Assembly: GCA_964383905.1 (NCBI GenBank)
Contig: CAYLJO010000077.1
Location: forward strand, 1-25,805
Origin: CAYLJO01 sp964383905
GTDB lineage: Bacteria; Acidobacteriota; Blastocatellia; Pyrinomonadales; Pyrinomonadaceae
DNA length: 25,805 nucleotides
Reading direction: 5' to 3'
The notes under the pieces are model-generated. The model worked only from the letters and a program-made list of their open reading frames with translations. It was not told the DNA's origin and ran no database searches. The position numbers were made by a program, and so were the translations under genes. Positions 1 to 8,146 of the stretch are shown piece after piece; the stretch's first letter is position 1; the number at the start of each line of letters is the position of its first letter.

Positions 1-36
1 GCGGCAGGGGACCGAAACTTGCGGAGGCTCCGCCAT
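1..36 (-). CDS. rsbT: Probable RsbT switch kinase, 5' end only
   Basis: Only the first 12 codons lie in the window (reads MAEPPQVSVPCR from an ATG at 36). The call rests mainly on context: in stressosome loci rsbT, a serine kinase of the GHKL fold that phosphorylates RsbR and RsbS, directly follows rsbS, and this frame starts 53 bases after the rsbS stop on the same strand. The short VSVPCR stretch is compatible with the first beta strand of RsbT proteins (often written as VPIR). An AAGGA lies just upstream of the ATG, though very close to it. A second ATG at 46 opens a different frame and is less convincing. The kinase domain lies outside the window, so the assignment is tentative. Confidence 0.45.
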   Translation of the reverse strand, partial: MAEPPQVSVPCR

Positions 37-89
37 AATCCTTCATTCCTTGGTAATTATAGCACGCGCCCGCACGGCTCGCATCGGCG

Positions 90-524
90 CTACCAGCTGT
101 TGTGGTTTTTCTTTCCAGCAGCAGCCATCTCCCTCTCTAGCTGCTCTTTGTCCTCGTCGCTGATGTCGAATTCACTACGCAGGAGTCTGAATCCTTCATC
201 CACGTTCAAGACTGTGTCAACGCCCTTCAACTCAAGACCAAGCTCAACGAGCGTGATTGCTACGGCGGGCTGCATGCCGACGACGACCGCCCGCGCGTCC
301 ATGATACGCGCCATCGCCGCGATGTCAGAGAGCATGCGGCCGATAAATGAATCAACCGTTTCCAGCAGCGAGATGTCTATTAAAACGCCGCGCGCTCCGG
401 TGCGCTCTAATTCGGAGAGGATACGCTCCTGAAGGAGCATCACGGTCTGATCGTCCATATCGACCTGAATAGGCACGATCAGCACACGCCCAACTTTAAG
501 AATCGGGATCCGCATACCGTTCAT
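90..524 (-). CDS. rsbS: RsbS-type STAS domain protein (stressosome scaffold / RsbT antagonist)
   Basis: A 144-residue single STAS domain protein, close to the usual RsbS size apart from a short charged tail. RsbS and RsbR form the cytoplasmic stressosome that holds the kinase RsbT; phosphorylation of RsbS releases RsbT to switch on a downstream phosphatase or sigma-factor pathway. The N-terminus IPILKVGRVLIVPIQ, the core DDQTVMLLQERIL and the loop ETVDSFIGRML match the family. Ser59 in DSFIG aligns with the phosphorylated Ser59 of Bacillus subtilis RsbS. The ATG at 524 is chosen because AGGAG (536-540) precedes it by 11 bases; a second ATG at 515 is further from that site. It follows rsbR by 91 bases on the same strand and is probably co-transcribed. 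The last about 20 residues (Glu/Lys/Asn-rich) go beyond the STAS fold. Confidence 0.9.
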   Translation of the reverse strand: MNGMRIPILKVGRVLIVPIQVDMDDQTVMLLQERILSELERTGARGVLIDISLLETVDSFIGRMLSDIAAMARIMDARAVVVGMQPAVAITLVELGLELKGVDTVLNVDEGFRLLRSEFDISDEDKEQLEREMAAAGKKNHNSW

Positions 525-615
525 TACTTTACCGGCTCCTCACCAGACGGGGCGGGGGCCGACTGACAGTGCTCGGCTAAAAGCTCTTTACTAACCCCCG
601 ACCTCCGGCCTGCTT

Positions 616-1602
616 TTAGAGTTCTTCGCGTCGTTGGTTCTTACCCGTAATGCTCACTCCCTGCGTGGTGAGCGGGGCACCGGCTTGCGGTGCAGCCTCC
701 GAGCCGTTTGCAGTTTGCGCAAACGGCTTGGCCGTGACCACCGTGCGCCCAATCAATTCGAGCGCGAGCTTAATGCCATCCGCCATCTGCGCCCGCGTCG
801 TGATCTGCGTCAGGTCGATGCCAAGCTGAACCATCGTCTGGGCAATTGCCGGGGAAACACCTGTCAAAATGCAGCGCGCGCCCATCAGGCGTGCCGCCGT
901 GACGGTCTTGATTAAATGGTTCGCCACGAGCGTATCCATTGTTTTGACGCCCGTAATATCGAGAATGGCAATGGTCGAGCCGGTCTCAACAATCTTTTGC
1001 AGGAGCGCCTCCATCATCAGTTGCGCGCGACGCGAATCCAGCGTCCCGATGATCGGCAGCGTCAGAATCTTATCCCAAACTTTAATGACGGGTGTTGACA
1101 GTTCCATCATGTCTTCGCGTTGCTGGCGGATGATCTCTTCGCGCGAGCGGATGAAGTTTTCGACCATGACGAGCCCCATTTTGTCGAGCAGCTTGGTGAA
1201 ATATGTCATCTCGCGCACGAGCGCATCGGCGTCGCCCTCGAGTTCTTCAGCGAGCAACGGAAGCAGCGTGTTACGCAATGAAAGAATATAGGTCGCGTTT
1301 TCCATCGGCGTATAACCCTTGACCGCGCGCGCACGTGAGATCTCATTAAGGAACGAGCGCATTTCGTCGAAAGCCTCGGATTCAAATTCACCACCGTTGG
1401 AATCCTTGATGGAGCGCGCTAGCATGTCCACGATCTGCTGCGACTGCCGTCGCAACTCCTTTCTCGGGATTAGCTCATCGCGAAACTCGCCCGACTCCAA
1501 GCGGTCCTTGATCCAGAGATTGATAATCTCATCATGACGCCTGCTAAGCAGATTGACGACCTGCGGTGTAACCTCTGTCTGCGCTCTATTCTCACTAGCC
1601 AT
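616..1602 (-). CDS. rsbR: RsbR-type stressosome sensor (RsbR_N + STAS)
   Basis: A 328-residue protein with an N-terminal helical sensory domain (about residues 10-160, globin-like in known RsbR proteins) and a C-terminal STAS domain (about 168-290), the architecture of stressosome sensors. RsbR co-assembles with RsbS and holds RsbT; RsbT phosphorylates two linker/STAS residues. In B. subtilis RsbRA these are Thr171 and Thr205, 34 residues apart. Here the equivalents are Ser190 (in GTLDSRR) and Thr224 (in TMDTLVA), also 34 apart, so the first acceptor is Ser. The frame is open for 48 more codons upstream, but the ATG at 1602 is preferred: GGTGAGG lies 7 bases before it, and the longer version would run into a promoter-like sequence. 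The tail after about residue 290 (Gln/Ala/Gly-rich) looks disordered. It heads the rsbR-rsbS-rsbT order. Confidence 0.9.
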   Translation of the reverse strand: MASENRAQTEVTPQVVNLLSRRHDEIINLWIKDRLESGEFRDELIPRKELRRQSQQIVDMLARSIKDSNGGEFESEAFDEMRSFLNEISRARAVKGYTPMENATYILSLRNTLLPLLAEELEGDADALVREMTYFTKLLDKMGLVMVENFIRSREEIIRQQREDMMELSTPVIKVWDKILTLPIIGTLDSRRAQLMMEALLQKIVETGSTIAILDITGVKTMDTLVANHLIKTVTAARLMGARCILTGVSPAIAQTMVQLGIDLTQITTRAQMADGIKLALELIGRTVVTAKPFAQTANGSEAAPQAGAPLTTQGVSITGKNQRREEL

Positions 1603-1714
1603 TATGATCCTCACCCAAGCGCGCGTGGCATTAACGACCAAGCACGTTCCGTCACTGTGAAAGGGGATATTACGGCCACCTTCTCCGGTGGCGTGTGAAT
1701 TAAACAGAGTCTCT

Positions 1715-1742
1715 ATCTTAGCATTGCGTCGTGGAAAAGCAA
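1715..1742 (-). promoter_or_regulatory. Candidate sigma70-like promoter of the rsbRST genes
   Basis: On the minus strand TTGCTT (1742-1737) and TAAGAT (1720-1715) are separated by 16 bases, a fair housekeeping-type -35/-10 pair. Transcription would start near 1708 and give a leader of about 105 bases before rsbR. This is pattern matching only; acidobacterial promoter consensus is not well known to me. Confidence 0.35.
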
Positions 1743-1800
1743 CCACACGCCGTCTGCGTTAATGCTAGAATGCCAGTTAACGAAGCGAACCGCCACCCGC

Positions 1801-1822
1801 CGGCATTCAAATTTGAATGCCG
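1801..1822. repeat. Perfect 22-bp palindrome spanning the herA stop codon
   Basis: Positions 1801-1822 read identically on both strands (each half is CGGCATTCAAA), with no mismatches and no loop. The last herA codons (Gly-Ile-Gln-Ile) and its TGA stop lie inside it. On the plus strand a short T5 run follows, but no gene arrives from that side. On the minus strand, where it would have to terminate herA, GC-rich sequence follows instead of a T-run. It could be a protein-binding operator upstream of rsbR or a stem at the herA mRNA end. Confidence 0.6.
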
Positions 1823-3513
1823 CGCAATTTTTCGACCTTTTTACCGGAGTCCGGTTTCACTAGCACAGCCCCATCTTGCGCCCGATTCTTGCGTTTCCCG
1901 TCGGTGTGCCATTCGGCCCATTCTCTGGGCGCGTCGAATGTCTCGCCGCCGTGGCGCGTGATGCGCTCGCGCACGCGGCACATGACAGGCGTGTTGACGC
2001 CGACGCCGCTAATCACCGCCTGCCCTTTGGTGAGTGCAGGGAGCTCGTCGAGAAGCTGGCGGCCCGCGCCTTCGACGCTCTTTGCGACCGTATCCTGGTC
2101 GATCGGGTTGACGATGCGCATGATGATTTGCGTCATGCATTGCGAGAGCACGTCCTGATCCAGCTTGCCTGGGCGCTGCGTGATGAGGCCGATGCCGACC
2201 CCGAACTTGCGACCCTCGGAAAGAATCTGTTTGAGGACGTTTGTCGAAACAACGGTCTGACCGGCGGGCGCGAAGCGGTGTGCCTCTTCAAGCAGTGTGA
2301 AGACCGGATACGGGAGATAATGGTCGGTCCCGTGGGTCGCTTCCCCGCGCACCGTCGCGACGCGCGCCTTGTTGACGCGTCGCAACAACGTGGCAACCAC
2401 GACCTGCTGTTCATTCTGCTCAATGTCAGAGAGTTGCAGCACCGTGCACCTGCCGGGCTGAAACAACTCGTTGAGCGGAATGTGCTCGCTGTCAGAGAAG
2501 ATCGAATCGGGCCGCTCGAAGCGGGAGTCGAGCCGCCACAGCAGTGCATCAATCGAGCCGATGTTGCCGCCCGACCCGCCGCGCCCGTCTTCCTCGCCAT
2601 ACTTTTCCGCCGTCACGGCGTCGCGCAAGTCCTGATAACCCCACAGCCCGCGCTCGCCGCGCTCCACGGCCGTCAACTTCCGGTAGGCCTGTGACAGGTA
2701 GTGGAGCATCTTATCAGAAGTCCCTTCAGGCAAGAGATATTTGATGTCCGCCTCGGTGAGCGATGAGACACGCACCTTGATGCGGTCGTGCGTGAAGATT
2801 TTGACCTCCGGCTGGTAGCCGTCCCCCCCACGAAAACGCTCGTCCCCTTCGATCGAGCGCAGCGTATCGTACTCGCCGTGCGGGTCAACGATCAGCACCG
2901 CCGCGCGGTTGTGCGACATCATCAATTCTTCGACGAGCACACCCGCCGTGTAGGATTTCCCCGCCCCCGTTGAAGCCAAAATCGCCAGATGCGTCGAGAC
3001 GACATCCTTAACCGAGAGCACGACGGGGACCTCACCCGCGCTTCGCGTCAGTAGACTCCCGACATGGGCCGAGCCCACTTCACTTATCCGCCGTGGGCTG
3101 AGGACACCTGAGAGCGTTTCCGATGAGGCGAGGAAAACCGGGCCGCCCGGGTCGGGTGGGATGCGTGGGTTGACGAAGTCTCCCAGACCTCGGCTAAAGT
3201 AGCCGAGGGTCTCCACCGTAATTTCGTAAAGCTCGCATGATTCCCCGTTGAGCCCGATGAGAGCCGACACAACGGCGGGTGGCGTCTGCGGGTCCGAGAG
3301 GAACGCATCGGGCAGGTTACGCACCAATCGTCGGGAAATAATGGTGCCTAAAATATGGCGCTCAAGATCCCCGTCCTGTGCGATGTAGTAGACGAACTCG
3401 CCGATCCGCGCGCGCCGGTTGTCGGCCGTAATGAAAAGGTATTCGTGCGGACGCTCGCCGGGGCCCTTGATTGTTCCTGTGAGGACGTCTGGTGTCACTG
3501 ACTTTGTATGCAT
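1807..3513 (-). CDS. herA: HerA-type ATP-binding DNA translocase (HAS barrel + DUF87)
   Basis: A 568-residue HerA/FtsK-superfamily ATPase. HerA forms a hexameric ring that moves double-stranded DNA, classically with the nuclease NurA in end resection; bacterial homologues also occur in defence operons with nuclease or SIR2 partners. Residues about 8-130 fit the HAS-barrel region. The Walker A motif STGAGKS is at 181-187, followed by LIVDPHGEYD at 207-216, a Walker B-like segment FTLLEEAHRF near 405-414, and the LITQRPGKLDQDVLSQ segment near 443-458, all typical of HerA. No NurA or other nuclease gene is adjacent: rsbR lies downstream and a GDP-fucose synthase upstream, both on the same strand. 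The ATG at 3513 has only a weak ribosome binding site. The stop codon lies inside a perfect palindrome. The family is clear; the biological role here is open. Confidence 0.88.
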   Translation of the reverse strand: MHTKSVTPDVLTGTIKGPGERPHEYLFITADNRRARIGEFVYYIAQDGDLERHILGTIISRRLVRNLPDAFLSDPQTPPAVVSALIGLNGESCELYEITVETLGYFSRGLGDFVNPRIPPDPGGPVFLASSETLSGVLSPRRISEVGSAHVGSLLTRSAGEVPVVLSVKDVVSTHLAILASTGAGKSYTAGVLVEELMMSHNRAAVLIVDPHGEYDTLRSIEGDERFRGGDGYQPEVKIFTHDRIKVRVSSLTEADIKYLLPEGTSDKMLHYLSQAYRKLTAVERGERGLWGYQDLRDAVTAEKYGEEDGRGGSGGNIGSIDALLWRLDSRFERPDSIFSDSEHIPLNELFQPGRCTVLQLSDIEQNEQQVVVATLLRRVNKARVATVRGEATHGTDHYLPYPVFTLLEEAHRFAPAGQTVVSTNVLKQILSEGRKFGVGIGLITQRPGKLDQDVLSQCMTQIIMRIVNPIDQDTVAKSVEGAGRQLLDELPALTKGQAVISGVGVNTPVMCRVRERITRHGGETFDAPREWAEWHTDGKRKNRAQDGAVLVKPDSGKKVEKLRGIQI

Positions 3514-3641
3514 AGATGAAACGGAAAGTAATAGATCCCTGATTCACAGAAACTTTCCCGACAATAAATCCAACCGCAGTATAGCATTAGACATGACAGG
3601 GGCATCATCGCGCGCCCACCGCAGCTGCCACGAAAATCGCC

Positions 3642-4589
3642 TCAAAAGGTGTTCTCATACCAGTCAATGGTTCGTCGCAGTCCTTCCTCCAGAGTGGTCT
3701 CGGCGAGGAAACCAAATTTCTCAAAGGCGCGTGAAACTTCTAGACGGCGGCGCGGCTGGCCGCTCGGTTTACTCGTCTGCCACTTAATTCCCCCTTCAAA
3801 GTGCGTGAGATGCGCGATCATCCGAGCCAGATCACTGATTAATATTTCGCGTCCGGTGCCGATATTTACCGGCTCACTCTCATCATAATCGCTCGCCGCG
3901 CGGAGAACGGCATTGGCGCAGTCTTCAACGTAAAGGAACTCGCGCGAGACATCGCCGGAACCCCACGCTTCGATGAACGGGGCGCCTGCGCGCCGCGCTT
4001 CGACACATTTGCGTATCAGTGCCGGGATCACGTGTGAGGTCTCAAGATCGACATTATCACCAGGACCATAAAGGTTGGCCGGGAGCAGGAAGATCCCGTT
4101 GAAGCCGTATTGCTGGCGATAGCTTTGGGCCTGCACCAGCATCATCTTTTTCGCGATCCCGTAAGGAGCGTTAGTCTCTTCCGGGTAGCCGTTCCACAGA
4201 TCATCTTCGCTGAAAGGGACGGGCGTGGATTTTGGGTAAGCGCAGACCGTGCCGAGCGCCAGAAACTTCTTAACTCCAGACAACCGCGCCTGCTCGATGA
4301 GCTGCGCCCCCATCATCAGGTTCTCATAGAAATAGCGGCCCGGGTTCTTCTGATTAGCGCCAATACCACCGACGGCGGCGGCGAGATGAATGACTATCTC
4401 CGGCCGGGTATTTTTCAGCACCCGTATGACGTCATCCGCCTCCACCAGATCATACTCACCGTAGGGTGGCGCAAGCACCTCCACCCCTTGATAAGCTCTC
4501 AACATCTGAACCACGTAACGCCCTAGAAAGCCGGATCCGCCGGTGACCAGCACCCTCTGATATGGAAACTTGTTCGTTAAACTTTTCAT
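3642..4589 (-). CDS. fcl: GDP-L-fucose synthase (GDP-4-keto-6-deoxymannose epimerase/reductase)
   Basis: A 315-residue extended SDR enzyme that converts GDP-4-keto-6-deoxy-D-mannose into GDP-L-fucose with NADPH in the cytoplasm. The Rossmann motif TGGSGFLG is at 16-23. The active-site loop LGTVCAYPK places Thr114 and Cys116 where E. coli GDP-fucose synthase has Ser107 and Cys109; Thr at this position is, as I recall, common in a bacterial subgroup. Tyr143 and Lys147 (YGIAK) form the catalytic pair, and His186 (TSHVIPALIRK) matches the second catalytic base. The NLYGPGDN segment is also typical. Its pathway partner, GDP-mannose 4,6-dehydratase, starts 236 bases away in the opposite direction. 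The ATG at 4589 has an AAGG just upstream. A related NDP-sugar epimerase is possible, but the Cys/His pair and the neighbour favour fucose. Confidence 0.87.
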   Translation of the reverse strand: MKSLTNKFPYQRVLVTGGSGFLGRYVVQMLRAYQGVEVLAPPYGEYDLVEADDVIRVLKNTRPEIVIHLAAAVGGIGANQKNPGRYFYENLMMGAQLIEQARLSGVKKFLALGTVCAYPKSTPVPFSEDDLWNGYPEETNAPYGIAKKMMLVQAQSYRQQYGFNGIFLLPANLYGPGDNVDLETSHVIPALIRKCVEARRAGAPFIEAWGSGDVSREFLYVEDCANAVLRAASDYDESEPVNIGTGREILISDLARMIAHLTHFEGGIKWQTSKPSGQPRRRLEVSRAFEKFGFLAETTLEEGLRRTIDWYENTF

Positions 4590-4825
4590 CTGCCTTATCG
4601 CATGCTTAAAGCTTCGCGAGCGGGGGTGGGACGCAAGCTGGGCGATGAATACTTGGCCGTTCGTGTATGGGCCACCATGGGCCGTCCTGTTGCTTGCTCA
4701 AATGCCGGCCATTAGTTATTGTATCAAAAAGCGAGCCTGAGCGGAGTCCTCCCACCAGGGATTGAGTATTAACAAATTACTTAACCGGTAGAAAACAGAA
4801 GTTCTACGAACAGCTTTCTGGGCTT
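4590..4825. promoter_or_regulatory. Divergent intergenic region between fcl and gmd
   Basis: This 236-bp gap must hold the promoters for the two divergent GDP-fucose pathway genes. I see no convincing -35/-10 pair on either strand. A 7-base direct repeat ATGGGCC occurs twice around 4668-4684, and the part near gmd is A+T-rich (4768-4800). Nothing else stands out. Confidence 0.4.
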
Positions 4826-5860
4826 ATGAGCAAACGCGCTTTGATCACGGGAATCACGGGACAGGACGGCTCATTTTTAACGGAGCTGCTGCTGGGGAAG
4901 GGCTACGAAGTTTACGGCATGATTCGCCGCTCGTCTTCCTTTAACACTGCTCGTATTGACCACCTCTACCGGGACCCGCACGAACCCGACACGCGGTTAC
5001 GGCTTCTTTACGGCGACCTGAACGACTCCAGCTCGCTTAACACCATTCTTCGCCAGGTACAGCCTGATGAGATTTACAACCTTGGCGCACAATCTCATGT
5101 GCGCGTTAGCTTCGACGTGCCAGAGTACACCGCCGAAGTGACGGGCCTCGGCACGGTGCGGATACTCGAAGCGATTCGCGAAGTCGGCATCCGGCCGAAG
5201 TTCTACCAGGCGTCCTCCTCGGAGATGTTCGGCAAGGCGGTTGAGACACCACAGAACGAGGGAACCTCATTTTACCCGCGCTCGCCCTACGGCTGCGCTA
5301 AGGTCTATGCGTTTTGGACGACCGTCAACTACCGCGAGTCCTATGGGCTGTTTGCCTGCAACGGCATTCTGTTCAATCACGAATCGGAGCGCCGCGGCGA
5401 AACCTTCGTCTCCCGAAAAATTACGCGGGCGGCCACCCGGATCAAGGTGGGGTTGCAGGACAAGCTGTATTTAGGCAACCTGGACGCCCGGCGGGACTGG
5501 GGCCATGCCAGGGATTATGTAGAGGCGATGTGGCTGATGATGCAAGCCCCGGAGCCGGACGACTACGTGATTGCCACGGGAGAAACACATTCGGTGAAAG
5601 AATTCCTGGATGAGGCTTTCGGCCACCTTGATCTCGATTGGAAGAAGTACGTCGAGATAGATCCGCGCTACTATCGCCCGGCGGAGGTCGACTCGCTGGT
5701 GGGTGACGCCGGCAAAGCGCGAAGGGCGCTCGGGTGGGAGCCCGAAGTAGATTTTACCTCGCTGGTCCGCTTAATGGTGGATCACGATCTCGAACTCGCC
5801 GGGCGGGAAAAAGCTGCGCAGAATAGTAGAGGTGCTCCTTCTCCTCACAAAGCGCGTTAG
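4826..5860 (+). CDS. gmd: GDP-mannose 4,6-dehydratase
   Basis: A 344-residue SDR dehydratase that makes GDP-4-keto-6-deoxy-D-mannose from GDP-D-mannose, the first step to GDP-fucose, GDP-rhamnose or GDP-perosamine. The N-terminal TGITGQDGSFLTELLL is diagnostic, followed by the RRSSSFNTARIDHLY loop. The catalytic region ASSSEMFG gives Ser131/Glu133 in place of the usual Thr/Glu, and Tyr155/Lys159 (YGCAK) complete the active site. GILFNHESERRGETFVSRKI and LGNLDARRDWGHARDYVEAMW are signature segments of the family. The length is normal. It is transcribed away from fcl. Its stop codon overlaps that of the convergent aminotransferase gene, leaving no room for a terminator between them. The ribosome binding site is weak. 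Ends of both transcripts probably overlap. Confidence 0.95.
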   Translation: MSKRALITGITGQDGSFLTELLLGKGYEVYGMIRRSSSFNTARIDHLYRDPHEPDTRLRLLYGDLNDSSSLNTILRQVQPDEIYNLGAQSHVRVSFDVPEYTAEVTGLGTVRILEAIREVGIRPKFYQASSSEMFGKAVETPQNEGTSFYPRSPYGCAKVYAFWTTVNYRESYGLFACNGILFNHESERRGETFVSRKITRAATRIKVGLQDKLYLGNLDARRDWGHARDYVEAMWLMMQAPEPDDYVIATGETHSVKEFLDEAFGHLDLDWKKYVEIDPRYYRPAEVDSLVGDAGKARRALGWEPEVDFTSLVRLMVDHDLELAGREKAAQNSRGAPSPHKAR

Positions 5861-6987
5861 GACGCGGCCCAGGGCCCGAAGCTGTGGATCGCGGCCACCA
5901 CATGTTGCTGCTGTTCTATGCTGAGTTCAGGGTAGATCGGCAACGCCAGTGTCTCGCGGGCGGCCGCCTCGGCTCCGGGAAAGTCACCTTCTTTATAGCC
6001 CAGGTAGCGGAAACACTCTTGCATGTGGAGCGGCACAGGGTAATAAATGTTTGTGCCGATATTGTTCTCCTTGAGATGCTGAGCAAGTGCGTCACGGTGT
6101 TGCCCGACACGGATGATGTATTGATTAAAAGTGTGGCGTCCGCCGCTGCGAGCTGAAGGCAATATTACTCTGTCAGTCAGGCCGGCATTCTCGAACAGCC
6201 GGTTGTAGCGTTGGGCGTTCTTCCAGCGCGCATCCAACCAACTGTCCAGATAGCGTAATTTCACGCGCAACACTGCGGCTTGGATAGAATCCAGCCTGCT
6301 GTTGATCCCGATCATGCTGTGATAATAACTTATCTTACTGCCATGTACGCGCAGGATCTGCAGGCGCTCGGCAAGCGCATCATCGTCGGTCGTAAGCATG
6401 CCGCCGTCGCCTGCGCCCCCCAAATTTTTTGACGGGTAGAAACTGAAGCAGCCGATGGCGCCGATTGATCCGGCCCGCCGCCCACAATCCTCTGCGCCGA
6501 TAGACTGGGCCGCGTCTTCCACGACAGGGATCCCGTAACGTTCGCCGATCTTTGTGACAGCCCCCATGTCTGCGCATTGGCCAAACAGGTGCACGGGCAT
6601 GATCGCGCGAGTGTGCGGCGTAATGGCCTCCTCAATTTTGTCGGGGGCAATATTGTATGTACGCGGCTCTATGTCAACGAAGACCGGACGCACGCCTAAA
6701 CGCGTGATGGACGATGCGGTCGCAAAGAAGCTGTAGGGTGTGGTGATGACCTCATCGCCGGCGTGGACGCCGAGCGCCATCAACGCCAGCAACAGTGCGT
6801 CGGAGCCTGAGGCGCAGCCGATAGCGTATCCGGTCTGTGAGTAGTGCGCGATCTCATCTTCCAGTTTCGACACGTCGGGACCAAGGATAAATTGCTGCGA
6901 ACTCATCACACGCTCGACAGCAGCGTGCAGTTCATCCCGTATAGCAGCATATTGCGCTTTAAGATCAAGTAACGGCACTCTCATCAT
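5857..6987 (-). CDS. DegT/DnrJ/EryC1/StrS sugar aminotransferase (first copy)
   Basis: About 376 residues of a PLP-dependent aminotransferase that adds an amino group to a keto-sugar nucleotide. VVEDAAQ (Asp near 158) binds the PLP pyridine nitrogen. FSFYPSKNLGG carries the PLP lysine near residue 187, so the enzyme should be an active transaminase rather than a Lys-less dehydrase. The N-terminal PLLDLKAQY and the C-terminal IYYPVPLHMQECF and LPIYPEL segments are typical of the WbpE/WlbC-like branch that makes 3-amino sugars. Upstream codons read TTG-ATG-ATG; the ATG at 6987 (or 6984) is preferred to the TTG at 6990. It is the last gene of the minus-strand sugar run, 103 bases after the oxidoreductase, and meets gmd tail to tail with overlapping stops. 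The exact substrate (3- or 4-keto sugar) cannot be read from the sequence. Confidence 0.9.
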   Translation of the reverse strand: MMRVPLLDLKAQYAAIRDELHAAVERVMSSQQFILGPDVSKLEDEIAHYSQTGYAIGCASGSDALLLALMALGVHAGDEVITTPYSFFATASSITRLGVRPVFVDIEPRTYNIAPDKIEEAITPHTRAIMPVHLFGQCADMGAVTKIGERYGIPVVEDAAQSIGAEDCGRRAGSIGAIGCFSFYPSKNLGGAGDGGMLTTDDDALAERLQILRVHGSKISYYHSMIGINSRLDSIQAAVLRVKLRYLDSWLDARWKNAQRYNRLFENAGLTDRVILPSARSGGRHTFNQYIIRVGQHRDALAQHLKENNIGTNIYYPVPLHMQECFRYLGYKEGDFPGAEAAARETLALPIYPELSIEQQQHVVAAIHSFGPWAAS

Positions 6988-7090
6988 CAACTTAAAATCA
7001 CTCTAAAGACTGGCAGCAAGCATTATCAATCTACTCTCGCAGCAATGTTAAACGGCCATCGCCTCCCTTGAGTAAGGACGGTGCAGCGAT

Positions 7091-8122
7091 CTATTTCAGC
7101 TCGATCAGCCGCCCGCCCTGGTTAATGGATCGCTGCGCGGCTTCGAGTAAGCGCACGATACGCAGCCCCGAAAAGCCATCCGTGAGGGGACGCCGCGCCT
7201 CTCTGATGGCTCCTAAAAACTCTTTACAGACGTACTTGAGCGCTTCCGTCGAGTCAAGTTTCGGCACCCACACATCGCCCGCGCGGTAGCTAACCAGCGT
7301 TTGATAGGCCGCCTCCTTATCGGCGTCTCCGTTGATGCGACTCGTCGTCACGCCCTTGTCGTAGACGCGTATCTTTTCGGTCGGCTCAATGTCGTCATAG
7401 ACGATCATCTTGCGGCTCCCGGCGAGCAGCGTACGGCGAATCTTCACGGGCGCGAGCCAGTTGAAATGAAAGTGGGCGATGAACTCATCTGAAAATTTGA
7501 GGATGAGGTAAGCAATATTCTCAATGCCGCGCTCGATATGGCAACTGCCGGTGGCCCTTAATGCTTCCGGCTGGCGTTCGATAATGAAATCCATGATCGC
7601 CAAATCGTGCGGGGCGAGATCCCAAACAACGTTTATATCGCGCTGAAAAAGCCCGAGATTAATCCTCACCGAATCGAAGTAGAGAAGGTCGCCGAAATCA
7701 CTACTCCTCACGATCTCTTTAATCTTGCGTACGGCGCCCGTGTAGATGAACGTATGATCCACCATCAGGGTCAGACCGCTGCGTTCGGCAAGTTCGATCA
7801 GTTGTTCGGCTTCCTTTGCGCTCGACGTGAACGGCTTCTCGACCAGCACGTGCTTACCCGCCATCAGCGCTTCCCTGGCAAAATCGAAATGCGTGGCGAC
7901 GGGCGTCGCGATGACCACTGCATCGAGTTGCGGGTCGTCAAGCAACTGTTTGTAGTTAACCGCCGTTTTGGCGAATGGATAGCGGCGGCCCATGATATCC
8001 AGCCGCTTCGCATTCAGATCGCACATCCAGCGCAGTTGCGCCGATTCGTTCTCGGCGAAGTTGCGGAGTAGATTCGGCCCCCAGTACCCGCACCCGACCA
8101 CACCGATAGTTGTTGTGTGCAT
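7091..8122 (-). CDS. Gfo/Idh/MocA-family NAD(P)-dependent sugar oxidoreductase (WbpB/WlbA-like)
   Basis: A 343-residue oxidoreductase of the glucose-fructose oxidoreductase family. An N-terminal Rossmann fold carries GVVGCGYWG at 7-15; the EKPF motif (95-98) holds the cofactor-site lysine Lys96, and VVWDLAPHD (165-173) supplies the usual Asp168/His172 pair. In WbpB/WlbA these enzymes oxidise C3 of a UDP-GlcNAc-derived uronic acid to provide the keto group for the partner aminotransferase. It lies between two DegT aminotransferases and near a WbpD/WlbB-like acetyltransferase, which supports this role. GAGG precedes the ATG at 8122 with good spacing, and the gap to the upstream aminotransferase is only 24 bases, so they are probably one transcript. 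The UDP-GlcNAc 6-dehydrogenase (WbpA) needed for the full route is not in the window. Confidence 0.87.
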   Translation of the reverse strand: MHTTTIGVVGCGYWGPNLLRNFAENESAQLRWMCDLNAKRLDIMGRRYPFAKTAVNYKQLLDDPQLDAVVIATPVATHFDFAREALMAGKHVLVEKPFTSSAKEAEQLIELAERSGLTLMVDHTFIYTGAVRKIKEIVRSSDFGDLLYFDSVRINLGLFQRDINVVWDLAPHDLAIMDFIIERQPEALRATGSCHIERGIENIAYLILKFSDEFIAHFHFNWLAPVKIRRTLLAGSRKMIVYDDIEPTEKIRVYDKGVTTSRINGDADKEAAYQTLVSYRAGDVWVPKLDSTEALKYVCKEFLGAIREARRPLTDGFSGLRIVRLLEAAQRSINQGGRLIELK

Positions 8123-8146
8123 TACTTACCTCATCAGAAGCCAGTG

